64,000 nucleotides of DNA, from positions 9,825 through 73,824 of the forward strand of contig CAKVLD010000009.1 in the NCBI GenBank assembly GCA_934755305.1. Direction: 5' to 3'. This DNA comes from an uncultured Clostridium sp. (GTDB lineage Bacteria; Bacillota; Clostridia; Clostridiales; Clostridiaceae). Numbering within the stretch: the stretch's first letter is position 1; the number at the start of each line of letters is the position of its first letter. The position numbers and the translations under genes were made by a program. The notes below the pieces were generated by a model. That model searched no databases. It saw only the letters and a list, made by a program, of their open reading frames with translations, and was not told the origin of the DNA. This document shows positions 18,112 through 26,576 of the stretch, piece by piece.

Positions 18112-21100
18112 TTATTCTAATCCCAAAAGACTCTTAAGCCAAGCCCAGAAACCTTTCTTTTCTTCCTTAACTTCTGTATTTGTATCTTTATCATTATCTA
18201 CTTCTTCAATTTCAGCTGTTTTCATAACAAACTTAGTAGTACATTTCATATCTTCTCCTACGCCTGAAAAACCTTCATTTTCATTAGCCATATTAACTAA
18301 TTCGTCTTTAGTAGCTTTTAGTTCATCTACTTTATCTAATGCTTCATTTCCTTTATTATTTAATAAATCTATTCCTTCTTCTTTATATTGTTCTATTCCA
18401 TCAGTTAATGTTTGCATTCCTGTTGTTAATTCTGATAATTGTGATTGCATATCTGGAAGTGAATTCATTAAGTTTCTTGCTCTATCTATCTCATTTTGTT
18501 TTAAACAATCATTTAGAATTCTTAAAATATCTTCACTTTGTTTTAAATCATTTTGCATATTCATTAATTTAGGCAACATTGTATTTGCTTCATCTACAAG
18601 TGGTTTATATTGACCTACTAATAAATCAATTTTTTCATCTACATTAACCATATTCATTATTGGATTTATATCTAAAGAACTTAATGTACTATTAATATCG
18701 ATACCATCAATTAACTTGTTAATATCAACTTTATTGTATCTATTTTCAAATTGAGCATCAAACCCAATATTGTCCAATAAAATTTTACCGTTTATTGTAT
18801 TAATTGCCCCTTGTGCTTGTGCAACTAGTAATTTTGTCTCTTCTAATGTTCCTTTTAATTTACTTAAATTAGTAAACATATCATTTACATTTAACGAACT
18901 TACTGTAGCTAAAGCTTTATCTATTTGATTACTATTTGTGTTTATGTCAGTTTTTAAAGTATTTATAGAATTTACTAAATTCATTAAATTTGCTTTATCT
19001 TGATCTGATAAAGAACTTATCTTTGATAATGCAGGACTTAAAGTCTCTACCATAGTAGTTAACTCATTTAATGTATTTATTATTTTGTTTCCTTCATTCT
19101 CTTTACCTAATACATCAGTTACCGCCTTTAATACTGGTGATAAACCTTTTAATGTTCCAGTTGATTTTTCTACATTAGAAAGTAAATCTTTGTAGTAACT
19201 TAATTTAGCTATATCACTTGTATCAGTAATTTTAGCTACATTAAATGAAGCAATATAATTTTTAAGTCCTTCTGCAAGTTCTGGTTGACTAGCATATACT
19301 TGAGATACTATTGTTTCTAATTGTTTTTTTGTATCTTCTAATGTTTTCAAACCAGCTTCTTCTTGTTTAACTGCTGCTATAAGTTGTGCTTTTAATACTA
19401 AATATGCTGATGAATATCCGGTTATATCTTGACTCATAGAAGAAAAATCTACTTGAGCTAAATTTTGAAAAGATACTAATGCACCATTTAATGTTTTAAT
19501 AAAATTATTAGTTTTTTCTTCTACTGTATTACCAGGCATATTTAATATAGTTTCTTTAACAATTGTTTGCACTCCTGAAAAATCATTTACTAAACTCTTT
19601 CCATCAGTTATTGCATTTTTAGCTGACATAATAAGTTGTGGGTTAGCTAAACTTAAAACAGCATCAATTGCCTCTCTAGATTCTTTGCTTAATGAATTAT
19701 AGTTTTGTTTTACTTTAACTACTTCCTCTACTAATGATTTCATAATTGGATCATTTATTAATGATAATACTGGCGATGCTTGTTTGTACAAATCCAAAGC
19801 ACTATCTATAGCAATATTTCCTTCATCAATCTTTGTATTAACCTTATTTTTATTAGTAGCTATAAAATTATCTATCCCACTTTCTGCACCACTTCTAATA
19901 CTGTCCTTTAATAATCCCTTTACATTATTACCCAAAGGACCATTTATATTTTGCTTTAAAACATCTTTAGCATAATTACTAAAAGCAGGATTATTCATAA
20001 CTTCTCCTACTGAACCATTTAACGTTTGTTTCACTTGACCTTTTACATTATTTATTAATGCACCAGAATTAAATTGACTCATAAGATTATTTACTTTGCT
20101 AGTATCTAAATCTTTAGCAAAATAGGCATCCTTAATTAAAGTTCTAGATCTTGCCACTTTATTATCACTCATTACTAAAGACAACTTATCTTGAATCTCT
20201 GATGTTTCGAGCATGTTAAACATTGGTTCAATTTTAGTTGCATTAGCTTCTTGTAATCCATCATTAATTTGAGTTGAACCATCTGCTATCTTATCAATAC
20301 CATCTTGTAACTTAGTTAACTTATCTCTTACATCTGATATTGTAGTTGCTGAATCTAATTCATTTAAATCTGCTGGTAAATTAGGAGTTGCTGTTATCAT
20401 TATAGGTCCTAATGAGAAGTTTTCCACATCTGCTTCTACTATTAATTTATCCTTTAATTTATCATTAAAATCTATATCTAAAGGAATTGAATCTAAATCC
20501 AAACTTTCCTTAAGACCTGGTGCACAAGCAAACCCTACTATCGTATTATTTCCTTCTGATAACATTTTTCCACCATCTGTTGTCACTGCTGAAAACTTAT
20601 CTACTGGTAAAGTAACTACTGCTGCTACTGTAAGTGGTGAATATATTCTTTTAGTTTTTCCGTTAATTTCAGTATCCTTAAATTCTGTATTTTTAACTTC
20701 TAATTCTATTCTTATTTTTCCTGACTTTCCCGCCATATCTTCAGGATCACATTCTTCATCATCTAAAAAATATTTTACTGACACATCAAGTGGTAATTTA
20801 GAAGTACTATTACCTCTATAATATAAATCTGTATCTTCCATATTCCAAGTAAGCTTTTCTCCACTTATTCTTGGTTCTTCATCACCTTTTACATTTTTTA
20901 TATCATCTAGATTTGACTTATCAATAACAGTTATATCTTTCTCATCTGAATGTAACCAGTTAGATACTATAGTTTTCTTCACATTTCCTGTAGAATCTAA
21001 TGTAACATAAACAGATTCATCCTTTGTAACTTCTGCCGCCTCTACAACGGTACTTCCTATCATAGATGTTGCCATAACTAAAGCAACTGCTCTTACTGCA

Positions 21101-21123
21101 CTTTTAGACATTGATCTTCTCAT
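18112..21123 (-). CDS. Large secreted helical protein of an MMPL transporter operon
   Basis: A 1003-residue exported protein. Residues 1-29 form a signal peptide ending around VVEAAE. Residues 30-250 are a beta-rich domain; residues 260-950 are long helices with heptad repeats and recurrent KLQDGIDKIADGSTQINDGL-like segments, similar to the coiled-coil part of YhgE/Pip-type proteins. The C-terminus is an amphipathic stretch (GFWAWLKSLLGLE) that may touch the membrane. It starts 12 bases after the MMPL transporter gene, last in a TetR-MMPL-secreted operon. Probably an extracellular partner of the transporter; no enzymatic motif is visible. Confidence 0.8.
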   Translation of the reverse strand: MRRSMSKSAVRAVALVMATSMIGSTVVEAAEVTKDESVYVTLDSTGNVKKTIVSNWLHSDEKDITVIDKSNLDDIKNVKGDEEPRISGEKLTWNMEDTDLYYRGNSTSKLPLDVSVKYFLDDEECDPEDMAGKSGKIRIELEVKNTEFKDTEINGKTKRIYSPLTVAAVVTLPVDKFSAVTTDGGKMLSEGNNTIVGFACAPGLKESLDLDSIPLDIDFNDKLKDKLIVEADVENFSLGPIMITATPNLPADLNELDSATTISDVRDKLTKLQDGIDKIADGSTQINDGLQEANATKIEPMFNMLETSEIQDKLSLVMSDNKVARSRTLIKDAYFAKDLDTSKVNNLMSQFNSGALINNVKGQVKQTLNGSVGEVMNNPAFSNYAKDVLKQNINGPLGNNVKGLLKDSIRSGAESGIDNFIATNKNKVNTKIDEGNIAIDSALDLYKQASPVLSLINDPIMKSLVEEVVKVKQNYNSLSKESREAIDAVLSLANPQLIMSAKNAITDGKSLVNDFSGVQTIVKETILNMPGNTVEEKTNNFIKTLNGALVSFQNLAQVDFSSMSQDITGYSSAYLVLKAQLIAAVKQEEAGLKTLEDTKKQLETIVSQVYASQPELAEGLKNYIASFNVAKITDTSDIAKLSYYKDLLSNVEKSTGTLKGLSPVLKAVTDVLGKENEGNKIINTLNELTTMVETLSPALSKISSLSDQDKANLMNLVNSINTLKTDINTNSNQIDKALATVSSLNVNDMFTNLSKLKGTLEETKLLVAQAQGAINTINGKILLDNIGFDAQFENRYNKVDINKLIDGIDINSTLSSLDINPIMNMVNVDEKIDLLVGQYKPLVDEANTMLPKLMNMQNDLKQSEDILRILNDCLKQNEIDRARNLMNSLPDMQSQLSELTTGMQTLTDGIEQYKEEGIDLLNNKGNEALDKVDELKATKDELVNMANENEGFSGVGEDMKCTTKFVMKTAEIEEVDNDKDTNTEVKEEKKGFWAWLKSLLGLE

Positions 21124-21135
21124 ACTTACTTCCTC

Positions 21136-23232
21136 CTACATAGCATTATTCACTGAATTATCAATTTTTATATTTTTCTTCCATCCGATAGTTGTCTTAT
21201 TTATAAGTCCTTCAGATACCATTAATAATGATGGTAAAACAAAAAGGATAACAACCATACTTATTACAGAACCTCTAGATATTAATAAACATAAACTCTT
21301 TATAAGTTCCATATCCGATACTAAAGCAACTCCACCTGTTGCTCCAAAGAAAGTTAAACCACTAGTCATTATTGATTTAGCTGAACCTTTAAGAGCTATT
21401 TGAACAGCTTCTTTAGTTTTATGTCCATTATTTATTTCTTCTTTAAATCTTGAAGTCATTAGAATTGCATAATCTACTGTAGCTCCAAGTTGAATAGTAC
21501 CTATAACTATACTTGCTATAAACGGTATTACAGTTCCAGTACAATATGGAATACCCATATTTATAAATATTGCATATTCTATTGATGCAACTAATAAAAC
21601 TGGAATACTAACTGACTTAAATACAACTAATATAATTAAGAATATGGCTAATATTGAAGCAAATGAAACCTTCTTAAAATCTGAATCTGCAATATTAATT
21701 AAGTCCTTTGTAAGAACTCCCTCTCCAGTTACCATACCTTCTTCATCGTATTCTTTAACTAGATTTTCTATTTCTAAAATTTGAGCATTCTCTTCATCTT
21801 GAGCTGATTTATAAGAAGAGTTTACAAGAATCATTCTATATCCACCTTGCTCAAATATTTCTCTTATATTATCTGGGATAAATTCTTCTGGTAGATTAGG
21901 CCCAACAAATTTTTCAAAAGATACTACTGCTGTAACACCATCTATTTTTTCTATTTTATCTGACATTTCCTTTATTTTATACGAAGGTATATCATCTTTT
22001 ACTACTATAAAATGACTTGTCATCATATTAAACTTATCTTTCATCTTATTAGTAGCAACTATTGAGTCCATATCTTTTGGAAGTGTTTCATCTAAATTAT
22101 AATAAACACTTGCATTATTTTGAGCAAAAAAAGCTGGAAGTAAAGTTACTAAGAATACTACAATAACCAGTTTGTAATGCTTACTAACTAAATTAGTTAT
22201 ATGATTAAATTCTGGCAATATAGTTTTATGTTTAAATCTGTGAATAATCTTATCAAAAGCTAATATAAAGGCTGGTAAAATTGTTACTGAACAAATTACC
22301 CCTATAACAACACCTTTAGCCATTACCATTCCTATGTCTGTACCTAAAGTTAAATCCATAGTACATAAAGCTAAAAATCCTGCAACTGTAGTTAATGAAC
22401 TTGCAGAAATTGAAATCATAGTAGCGCTGATTGCTTCTGTCATAGCCTCTATTCTATTATCATTCTTTTCTAACTCTTCATCATATCTATGCATTAAGAA
22501 TATTGAATAATCCATAGTAACTCCAAGTTGTAATACTGCTGCTAAAGCTTTTGTAATATATGAAATTTCTCCAAATACTATATTAGATCCTAAATTATAC
22601 AATATACCAAACCCTATAGATACTAAAAATATAATTGGAACAATTGTTGATTCCATAGATAAAAATAATACTAAAACGGATAAAATTACTGCTATAAGTA
22701 TATAGAAAGGAGCTTCTTTATCTGCTAAATCTTTTGTATCTTTCAAAATTGCAGACATTCCGCTTAAGAAACATTGGTCATTCATTTCTCCTCTAATTTT
22801 ATCAATAGCTTTCATTGTAGATTCAGAAGCCATTGATTCATTAAATTTTATTACGACCATAGTAGCATCATCTTTGTAGATTTGATTACTAAGTTCACTT
22901 GGAAGTATATCCATTGGAACGCTAAGATCTAGTGCATCATAAAGCCATAAAGCATCATTTACTCCCTCAATCTTTTTAATTTTTTCTTTCATTTTATCTA
23001 TATCTTTTTCTTCCATACCCTCTACTATTAATATTCCTGTAGATGCATCAGAAAAGACTTCATCTAAAACTTTTTCCCCTTTTACAGATCCCAAGTTTTC
23101 TGGTAAATAACTTAGTATGTCATAGTTTATTCCAGTGTTAGCATAACCAATTAATGAAGGAATTAACAAAAGTATTCCTACAATTAATATCAGTTTACTA
23201 TGAACTGAAATAAACCTTGAAAATTTTTTCAC
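21136..23232 (-). CDS. MMPL/RND family exporter
   Basis: A 698-residue proton-driven exporter of lipid-like or hydrophobic substrates (YdfJ/MmpL type). It has two halves, each with one helix, an extracytoplasmic loop and five further helices. The functional Asp-Tyr pairs are present in both halves: LGVTMDYSIFLMHR and LGATVDYAILMTSR. It lies between a TetR gene and a secreted helical protein with gaps of 27 and 12 bases, so all three form one operon. Substrate not deducible from sequence. Confidence 0.9.
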   Translation of the reverse strand: MKKFSRFISVHSKLILIVGILLLIPSLIGYANTGINYDILSYLPENLGSVKGEKVLDEVFSDASTGILIVEGMEEKDIDKMKEKIKKIEGVNDALWLYDALDLSVPMDILPSELSNQIYKDDATMVVIKFNESMASESTMKAIDKIRGEMNDQCFLSGMSAILKDTKDLADKEAPFYILIAVILSVLVLFLSMESTIVPIIFLVSIGFGILYNLGSNIVFGEISYITKALAAVLQLGVTMDYSIFLMHRYDEELEKNDNRIEAMTEAISATMISISASSLTTVAGFLALCTMDLTLGTDIGMVMAKGVVIGVICSVTILPAFILAFDKIIHRFKHKTILPEFNHITNLVSKHYKLVIVVFLVTLLPAFFAQNNASVYYNLDETLPKDMDSIVATNKMKDKFNMMTSHFIVVKDDIPSYKIKEMSDKIEKIDGVTAVVSFEKFVGPNLPEEFIPDNIREIFEQGGYRMILVNSSYKSAQDEENAQILEIENLVKEYDEEGMVTGEGVLTKDLINIADSDFKKVSFASILAIFLIILVVFKSVSIPVLLVASIEYAIFINMGIPYCTGTVIPFIASIVIGTIQLGATVDYAILMTSRFKEEINNGHKTKEAVQIALKGSAKSIMTSGLTFFGATGGVALVSDMELIKSLCLLISRGSVISMVVILFVLPSLLMVSEGLINKTTIGWKKNIKIDNSVNNAM

Positions 23233-23259
23233 CCCTAAACATCTCCTTTTTATACTATA

Positions 23260-23877
23260 TTAAAGCATAGCTAAAACTTTTTTAAATAGAACAGGTTTTA
23301 TGGTATCAATATCAGCTGGTTCTCCTAAAATTATAGAACTATAACATACACTGCCAACTAATTCAAATATCATAAATAAAGTTAGTTCCGCTTCTAATTT
23401 AGCCATGTTTTGTTCCATTAACTTATTAACAAAGAATTTTGCTACTTCCTCTATCTCATTTCCTTTCTCTTCTTTTTCTTTATTTAACATAACTTTTTTA
23501 AATAAGCCACTGGAGAAGTTTTTATTAATTAACTTTAACATAAGTTTATTATCTTTAAAGTGATTTATAATACAGTCAATAAAAAATATAGTTTGTTCTT
23601 CAAAAGATTCTATACCTTTTTCCTCTGTTTTTATCATAGCTTCTTTAGCAACTTGACCGCTTTTTTGTAATATTAATCTATTAACAATATCATATTTATC
23701 CTTAAAATAAAGATAAAAGGTACCTTTTGCTACTCCTGCTCTCTTAACTATTTCATCTATAGCTGTATTATTAGCCCCTTTAGTAGTAAATAACTCATAT
23801 GCCGCGGTAAATAGTTCATCCTCCTTTTTCTTTTTATTTTGTTTAACTTTGCTAGTTATGTTTTTTTCCCTAACCAT
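23260..23877 (-). CDS. TetR family repressor of the MMPL operon
   Basis: A 205-residue regulator with an N-terminal TetR HTH (AAYELFTTKGANNTAIDEIVKRAGVAKGTFYLYFKDK split over two helices) and a variable ligand-binding domain. First gene of the MMPL operon, hence probably autoregulated. The ATG at 23877 is preceded by GAGGAGGAG; the in-frame ATG at 23898 lies within an operator-like palindrome and ahead of that ribosome binding site, so it is not the likely start. Two TGAC-N5-GTCA sites flank its promoter. Ligand unknown. Confidence 0.88.
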   Translation of the reverse strand: MVREKNITSKVKQNKKKKEDELFTAAYELFTTKGANNTAIDEIVKRAGVAKGTFYLYFKDKYDIVNRLILQKSGQVAKEAMIKTEEKGIESFEEQTIFFIDCIINHFKDNKLMLKLINKNFSSGLFKKVMLNKEKEEKGNEIEEVAKFFVNKLMEQNMAKLEAELTLFMIFELVGSVCYSSIILGEPADIDTIKPVLFKKVLAML

Positions 23878-23891
23878 TTTCTCCTCCTCAA

Positions 23892-23904
23892 TGACCATAA
23901 GTCA
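23892..23904. promoter_or_regulatory. TetR operator, downstream copy
   Basis: TGACCATAAGTCA, an inverted TGAC-N5-GTCA, located between the -10 element and the start codon of the TetR gene. Confidence 0.65.
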
Positions 23905-23916
23905 TTTTATATTTCC

Positions 23917-23944
23917 ATTATACTCCATCATGACTTTTAGTCAA
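23917..23944 (-). promoter_or_regulatory. Promoter of the TetR-MMPL operon
   Basis: Minus-strand TTGACT (23939-23944), 16-base spacer, TATAAT (23917-23922). The upstream operator overlaps the -35 element. Confidence 0.75.
23931..23943. promoter_or_regulatory. TetR operator, upstream copy over the -35 element
   Basis: TGACTTTTAGTCA, the same TGAC-N5-GTCA pattern; its centre is 39 bases from that of the other copy. Confidence 0.65.
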
Positions 23945-23992
23945 TTATTTTTATTCGATATTTTTCTTCAAATAGCTACACATCTTTTAAAA

Positions 23993-24021
23993 TTGCTATA
24001 GATGCTGTTAAATAGTATAAT
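23993..24021 (+). promoter_or_regulatory. Promoter of the ABC-F gene
   Basis: TTGCTA (23993-23998), 17-base spacer, TATAAT (24016-24021), giving a leader of about 65 bases before the ABC-F start codon. Confidence 0.6.
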
Positions 24022-24046
24022 TAATTAAGAACTTTGGGTGAAATTT

Positions 24047-24079
24047 ATGTCCTTATGTCTAGTTTACCCAAAATTTTAG
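24047..24079 (+). CDS. Candidate 10-residue leader peptide ahead of the ABC-F gene
   Basis: Reads MSLCLVYPKF and stop, with GGGTG 6 bases before its ATG. The GGGTGAAA at the ribosome binding site can pair with TTTACCC inside the leader codons, forming a hairpin across 24034-24071. Its stop is 15 bases before the ABC-F start. Leader peptides control several antibiotic-resistance ABC-F genes; here the role is inferred. Confidence 0.4.
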   Translation: MSLCLVYPKF

Positions 24080-24093
24080 CGGAGGGAAAGTAT

Positions 24094-26016
24094 ATGATAG
24101 TATTAAGTTGCAAAAATATTAGCAAAAGCTATGGAATTGATGAAATTCTTAAAAATGTTACCCTTTCTATTAATGAAGGAGACAAAGTTGGTATAATCGG
24201 TGCTAATGGTGAAGGTAAATCTACCTTATTTAAAATAATATCTAAACAATTAAGCTTTGATGATGGTGAAATATTTATAGATAAAAATAAAACTATAGGA
24301 TATCTTGCTCAACATTTGAATCTTGAATCTGAAAATACTATATATGAAGAAATGTTAAAAGTTTTTTCTGACTTAACTAGATTAGAATTAAAAATTTCTA
24401 CTTTAGAAGTAAAAATGAATGAACCTTATGATGAAAATAACGCAGAATATCATAATAAACTTATTAAAGACTACACAACTGCTCAAGAACTTTATGAAAA
24501 TAGGGGTGGTTATACATATAAAGCTGAAATTAATAGAGTATTAAAAGGACTTGGATTTGTAGAAGATGATTTTCATAAGCTAATCATTCACTTAAGTGGT
24601 GGTCAAAAAACTAGAGTTGCTCTTTGTAAGTTACTTCTCTTATCTCCAGATATATTACTTCTAGACGAGCCTACTAACCACTTAGATTTAGAAGCAATTG
24701 AATGGCTTGAAGATTACTTAAAATCTTATAAAGGAACTGTTTTAGTTATTTCCCATGATAGATTTTTCTTAGATTCTGTTACTAACAGAACTTTTCAAGT
24801 TATAAATGGGCATGTTAATTCATATAATGCACCTTATACAAAATTTCTTGAACTTAGAAAAAAAGATTATGAAAATGAATTAAAAGCGTATAACTTACAA
24901 CAAGCAGAAATTAAAAGACAGGAAGCTATTATTGAAAAGTTTAGATCTTTTAATAGAGAAAAAAGTATTAAAGCTGCTGAGAGTAGAGAAAAAATGCTTG
25001 AAAAAATGGAAAAATTAGATGCTCCAGATAAAGAAAAAGATGCATCTAAAATATCTTTTGAAACATCAGTAAAAAGTGGATTTGATGTTTTGCACTTAGA
25101 GAAGCTTAGTAAAAGCTATGGAGATAAACACTTATTTTCTAACGTATCTCTTGACCTAAAAAGAGGTGAAAAGATAGCTCTTATAGGTGAAAATGGTCGT
25201 GGTAAAACTACTTTATTTAAAATAATAATGGATAAAATAAAACCTGATAGTGGTGTTAAATCTTTAGGAACTAATGTAAATGTAGGTTATTATGATCAGG
25301 AACAATCTAATCTTTCTGAAAATAAAACTATATTAGATGAAGTATGGGATGATTTCCCTGAATTAACAACTTCTAAATTACGTGGTGTTCTAGGTTCTTT
25401 CTTATTCACTGGAGATGATGTATTTAAAACCATAGATAAATTAAGTGGTGGAGAAAAGTGTAGAATTAATCTTTTAAAGCTTATGTTATCTAAATCAAAT
25501 CTTTTATTACTAGATGAGCCTACTAACCACTTAGATATTATGTCTAGAGAAGCTTTAGAAGATGCCATCTTAAGTTATGATGGAACTTTAATAGTTATAT
25601 CTCATGATAGATATTTCTTAAATAAAGTTATAAATAGAATAATAGAACTTAAGGAAGATGGACTTTCTGAATACCTTGGAAATTATAGCTATTACGTAGA
25701 AAAAAAATTAAATCCTCAAAGATTTGAAACTTTAGAAGAAATAGCTGGTGGTAAAACTAAAACTCAAATTAAAGAAGATAAAAAAAAGAAAAGAGAAGCC
25801 CTAAAAGAAGAGAAAGCAAAAAAACTTCGTTTAAAAAAAGTTGAAGAAGATATTAATAAATCAGAAACTAAACTTCTTGAGCTTCAAGAATCTCAATGTT
25901 TAGAAGAAGTTTATTCTAACCCTATTGAAAGTGAACGTGTTAATAAGGAGATTAAAGAAGTTGAAAAACTTATTGAAGAACTTTATGAAGAATGGGAAAC
26001 TCTTTCTGAAGAATAG
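24094..26016 (+). CDS. ABC-F subfamily ATPase
   Basis: A soluble protein of 640 residues with two ABC ATPase domains and no membrane part; ABC-F proteins act on the ribosome, in translation quality control or antibiotic protection. Walker A motifs are GANGEGKST and GENGRGKTT; signatures LSGGQKTR and LSGGEKCR; Walker B segments both read LLLDEPTNHLD. The linker between the domains is helical and charged, and the C-terminal 70 residues form a Lys/Glu-rich coiled coil, as in the B. subtilis YdiF group. Start set to ATG 24094 after GGAGGG. A short leader ORF precedes it. Confidence 0.9.
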   Translation: MIVLSCKNISKSYGIDEILKNVTLSINEGDKVGIIGANGEGKSTLFKIISKQLSFDDGEIFIDKNKTIGYLAQHLNLESENTIYEEMLKVFSDLTRLELKISTLEVKMNEPYDENNAEYHNKLIKDYTTAQELYENRGGYTYKAEINRVLKGLGFVEDDFHKLIIHLSGGQKTRVALCKLLLLSPDILLLDEPTNHLDLEAIEWLEDYLKSYKGTVLVISHDRFFLDSVTNRTFQVINGHVNSYNAPYTKFLELRKKDYENELKAYNLQQAEIKRQEAIIEKFRSFNREKSIKAAESREKMLEKMEKLDAPDKEKDASKISFETSVKSGFDVLHLEKLSKSYGDKHLFSNVSLDLKRGEKIALIGENGRGKTTLFKIIMDKIKPDSGVKSLGTNVNVGYYDQEQSNLSENKTILDEVWDDFPELTTSKLRGVLGSFLFTGDDVFKTIDKLSGGEKCRINLLKLMLSKSNLLLLDEPTNHLDIMSREALEDAILSYDGTLIVISHDRYFLNKVINRIIELKEDGLSEYLGNYSYYVEKKLNPQRFETLEEIAGGKTKTQIKEDKKKKREALKEEKAKKLRLKKVEEDINKSETKLLELQESQCLEEVYSNPIESERVNKEIKEVEKLIEELYEEWETLSEE

Positions 26017-26020
26017 ATAC

Positions 26021-26053
26021 TAAAGGCATATCCCCCTGTAGGATATGCCTTTA
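26021..26053 (+). terminator. Terminator after the ABC-F gene
   Basis: Stem AAAGGCATATCC / GGATATGCCTTT with a 7-base loop. Confidence 0.8.
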
Positions 26054-26077
26054 TCTCTATAAAGTAGTTATAATAAA

Positions 26078-26469
26078 TTACTTTACTCCAGTAGTACCAA
26101 ATCCACCACGATCTACATTTCCAAAGGATTCAACTTCATCAAACTCGATTTCAGGCATAACTTCCATTATTCTAAATTGACCTATCTTATCTCCTTTTTT
26201 TATCCAAGTCCCTGTTTCTTCTACACCTTCTATTATTTCTTTAGTTTTTCCTTGAAGGCAGAAAACTGGCATATGCCATTGATCATTATCTCCTATATAT
26301 GTATCATCAACAACACCAACACTATTAGTTTGGATTATTCCCCAAGTTTTAAAAGTTGAACTTCTTGGAGCTAAGTGTCCTTCCCACCCTTGTGGTAATT
26401 CTAATGCAAACCCTAAAGGTATCATAGCTTTCTCATTAGATTTAACAAAAATGTCCTTACTAGAATATA
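26078..26469 (-). CDS. dut: dUTPase gene, exon 2 (interrupted by a group II intron)
   Basis: Encodes most of the trimeric dUTP pyrophosphatase that hydrolyses dUTP to dUMP and keeps uracil out of DNA. Conserved motifs present are APRSSTF (motif 2), GVVDDTYIGDNDQWHMP (motif 3, catalytic Asp), KGDKIGQFRIM (motif 4) and RGGFGTTG (motif 5). Motif 1 is cut by the intron; its first half is in exon 1 at 28993-29065. Joining 73 bases of exon 1 to 392 bases here gives exactly 155 codons including stop, in frame, with the junction reading Trp-Ile-Asp-Val-Tyr-Ser. An unspliced reading frame opens within the intron 3' end (ATG at 26503) and would lack motif 1. Confidence 0.88.
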
Positions 26470-26518
26470 ATAGCGATAGGTAACCCTTTGATGTTATCTC
26501 CAAGTTTTCCCCTGCTCC

Positions 26519-26552
26519 ACACCGTACGTGAGACTTTCACCTCATACGGCGT
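26519..26552 (-). ncRNA. Group II intron domain V
   Basis: On the minus strand a 34-base hairpin with arms ACGCCGTATGAG and CTCACGTACGGTGT and loop GTGAAAGT; a CGC catalytic triad lies at the start of the stem. This is the catalytic core of the intron in dut. Confidence 0.85.
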
Positions 26553-26576
26553 TCCATCGTAAATTTACCTATTCTT

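Noticed and set aside
26078..26503. dUTPase starting at the ATG at 26503
   Set aside because: That start lies within the intron's 3' end and gives a protein without motif 1; the true N-terminus is exon 1 at 29065.
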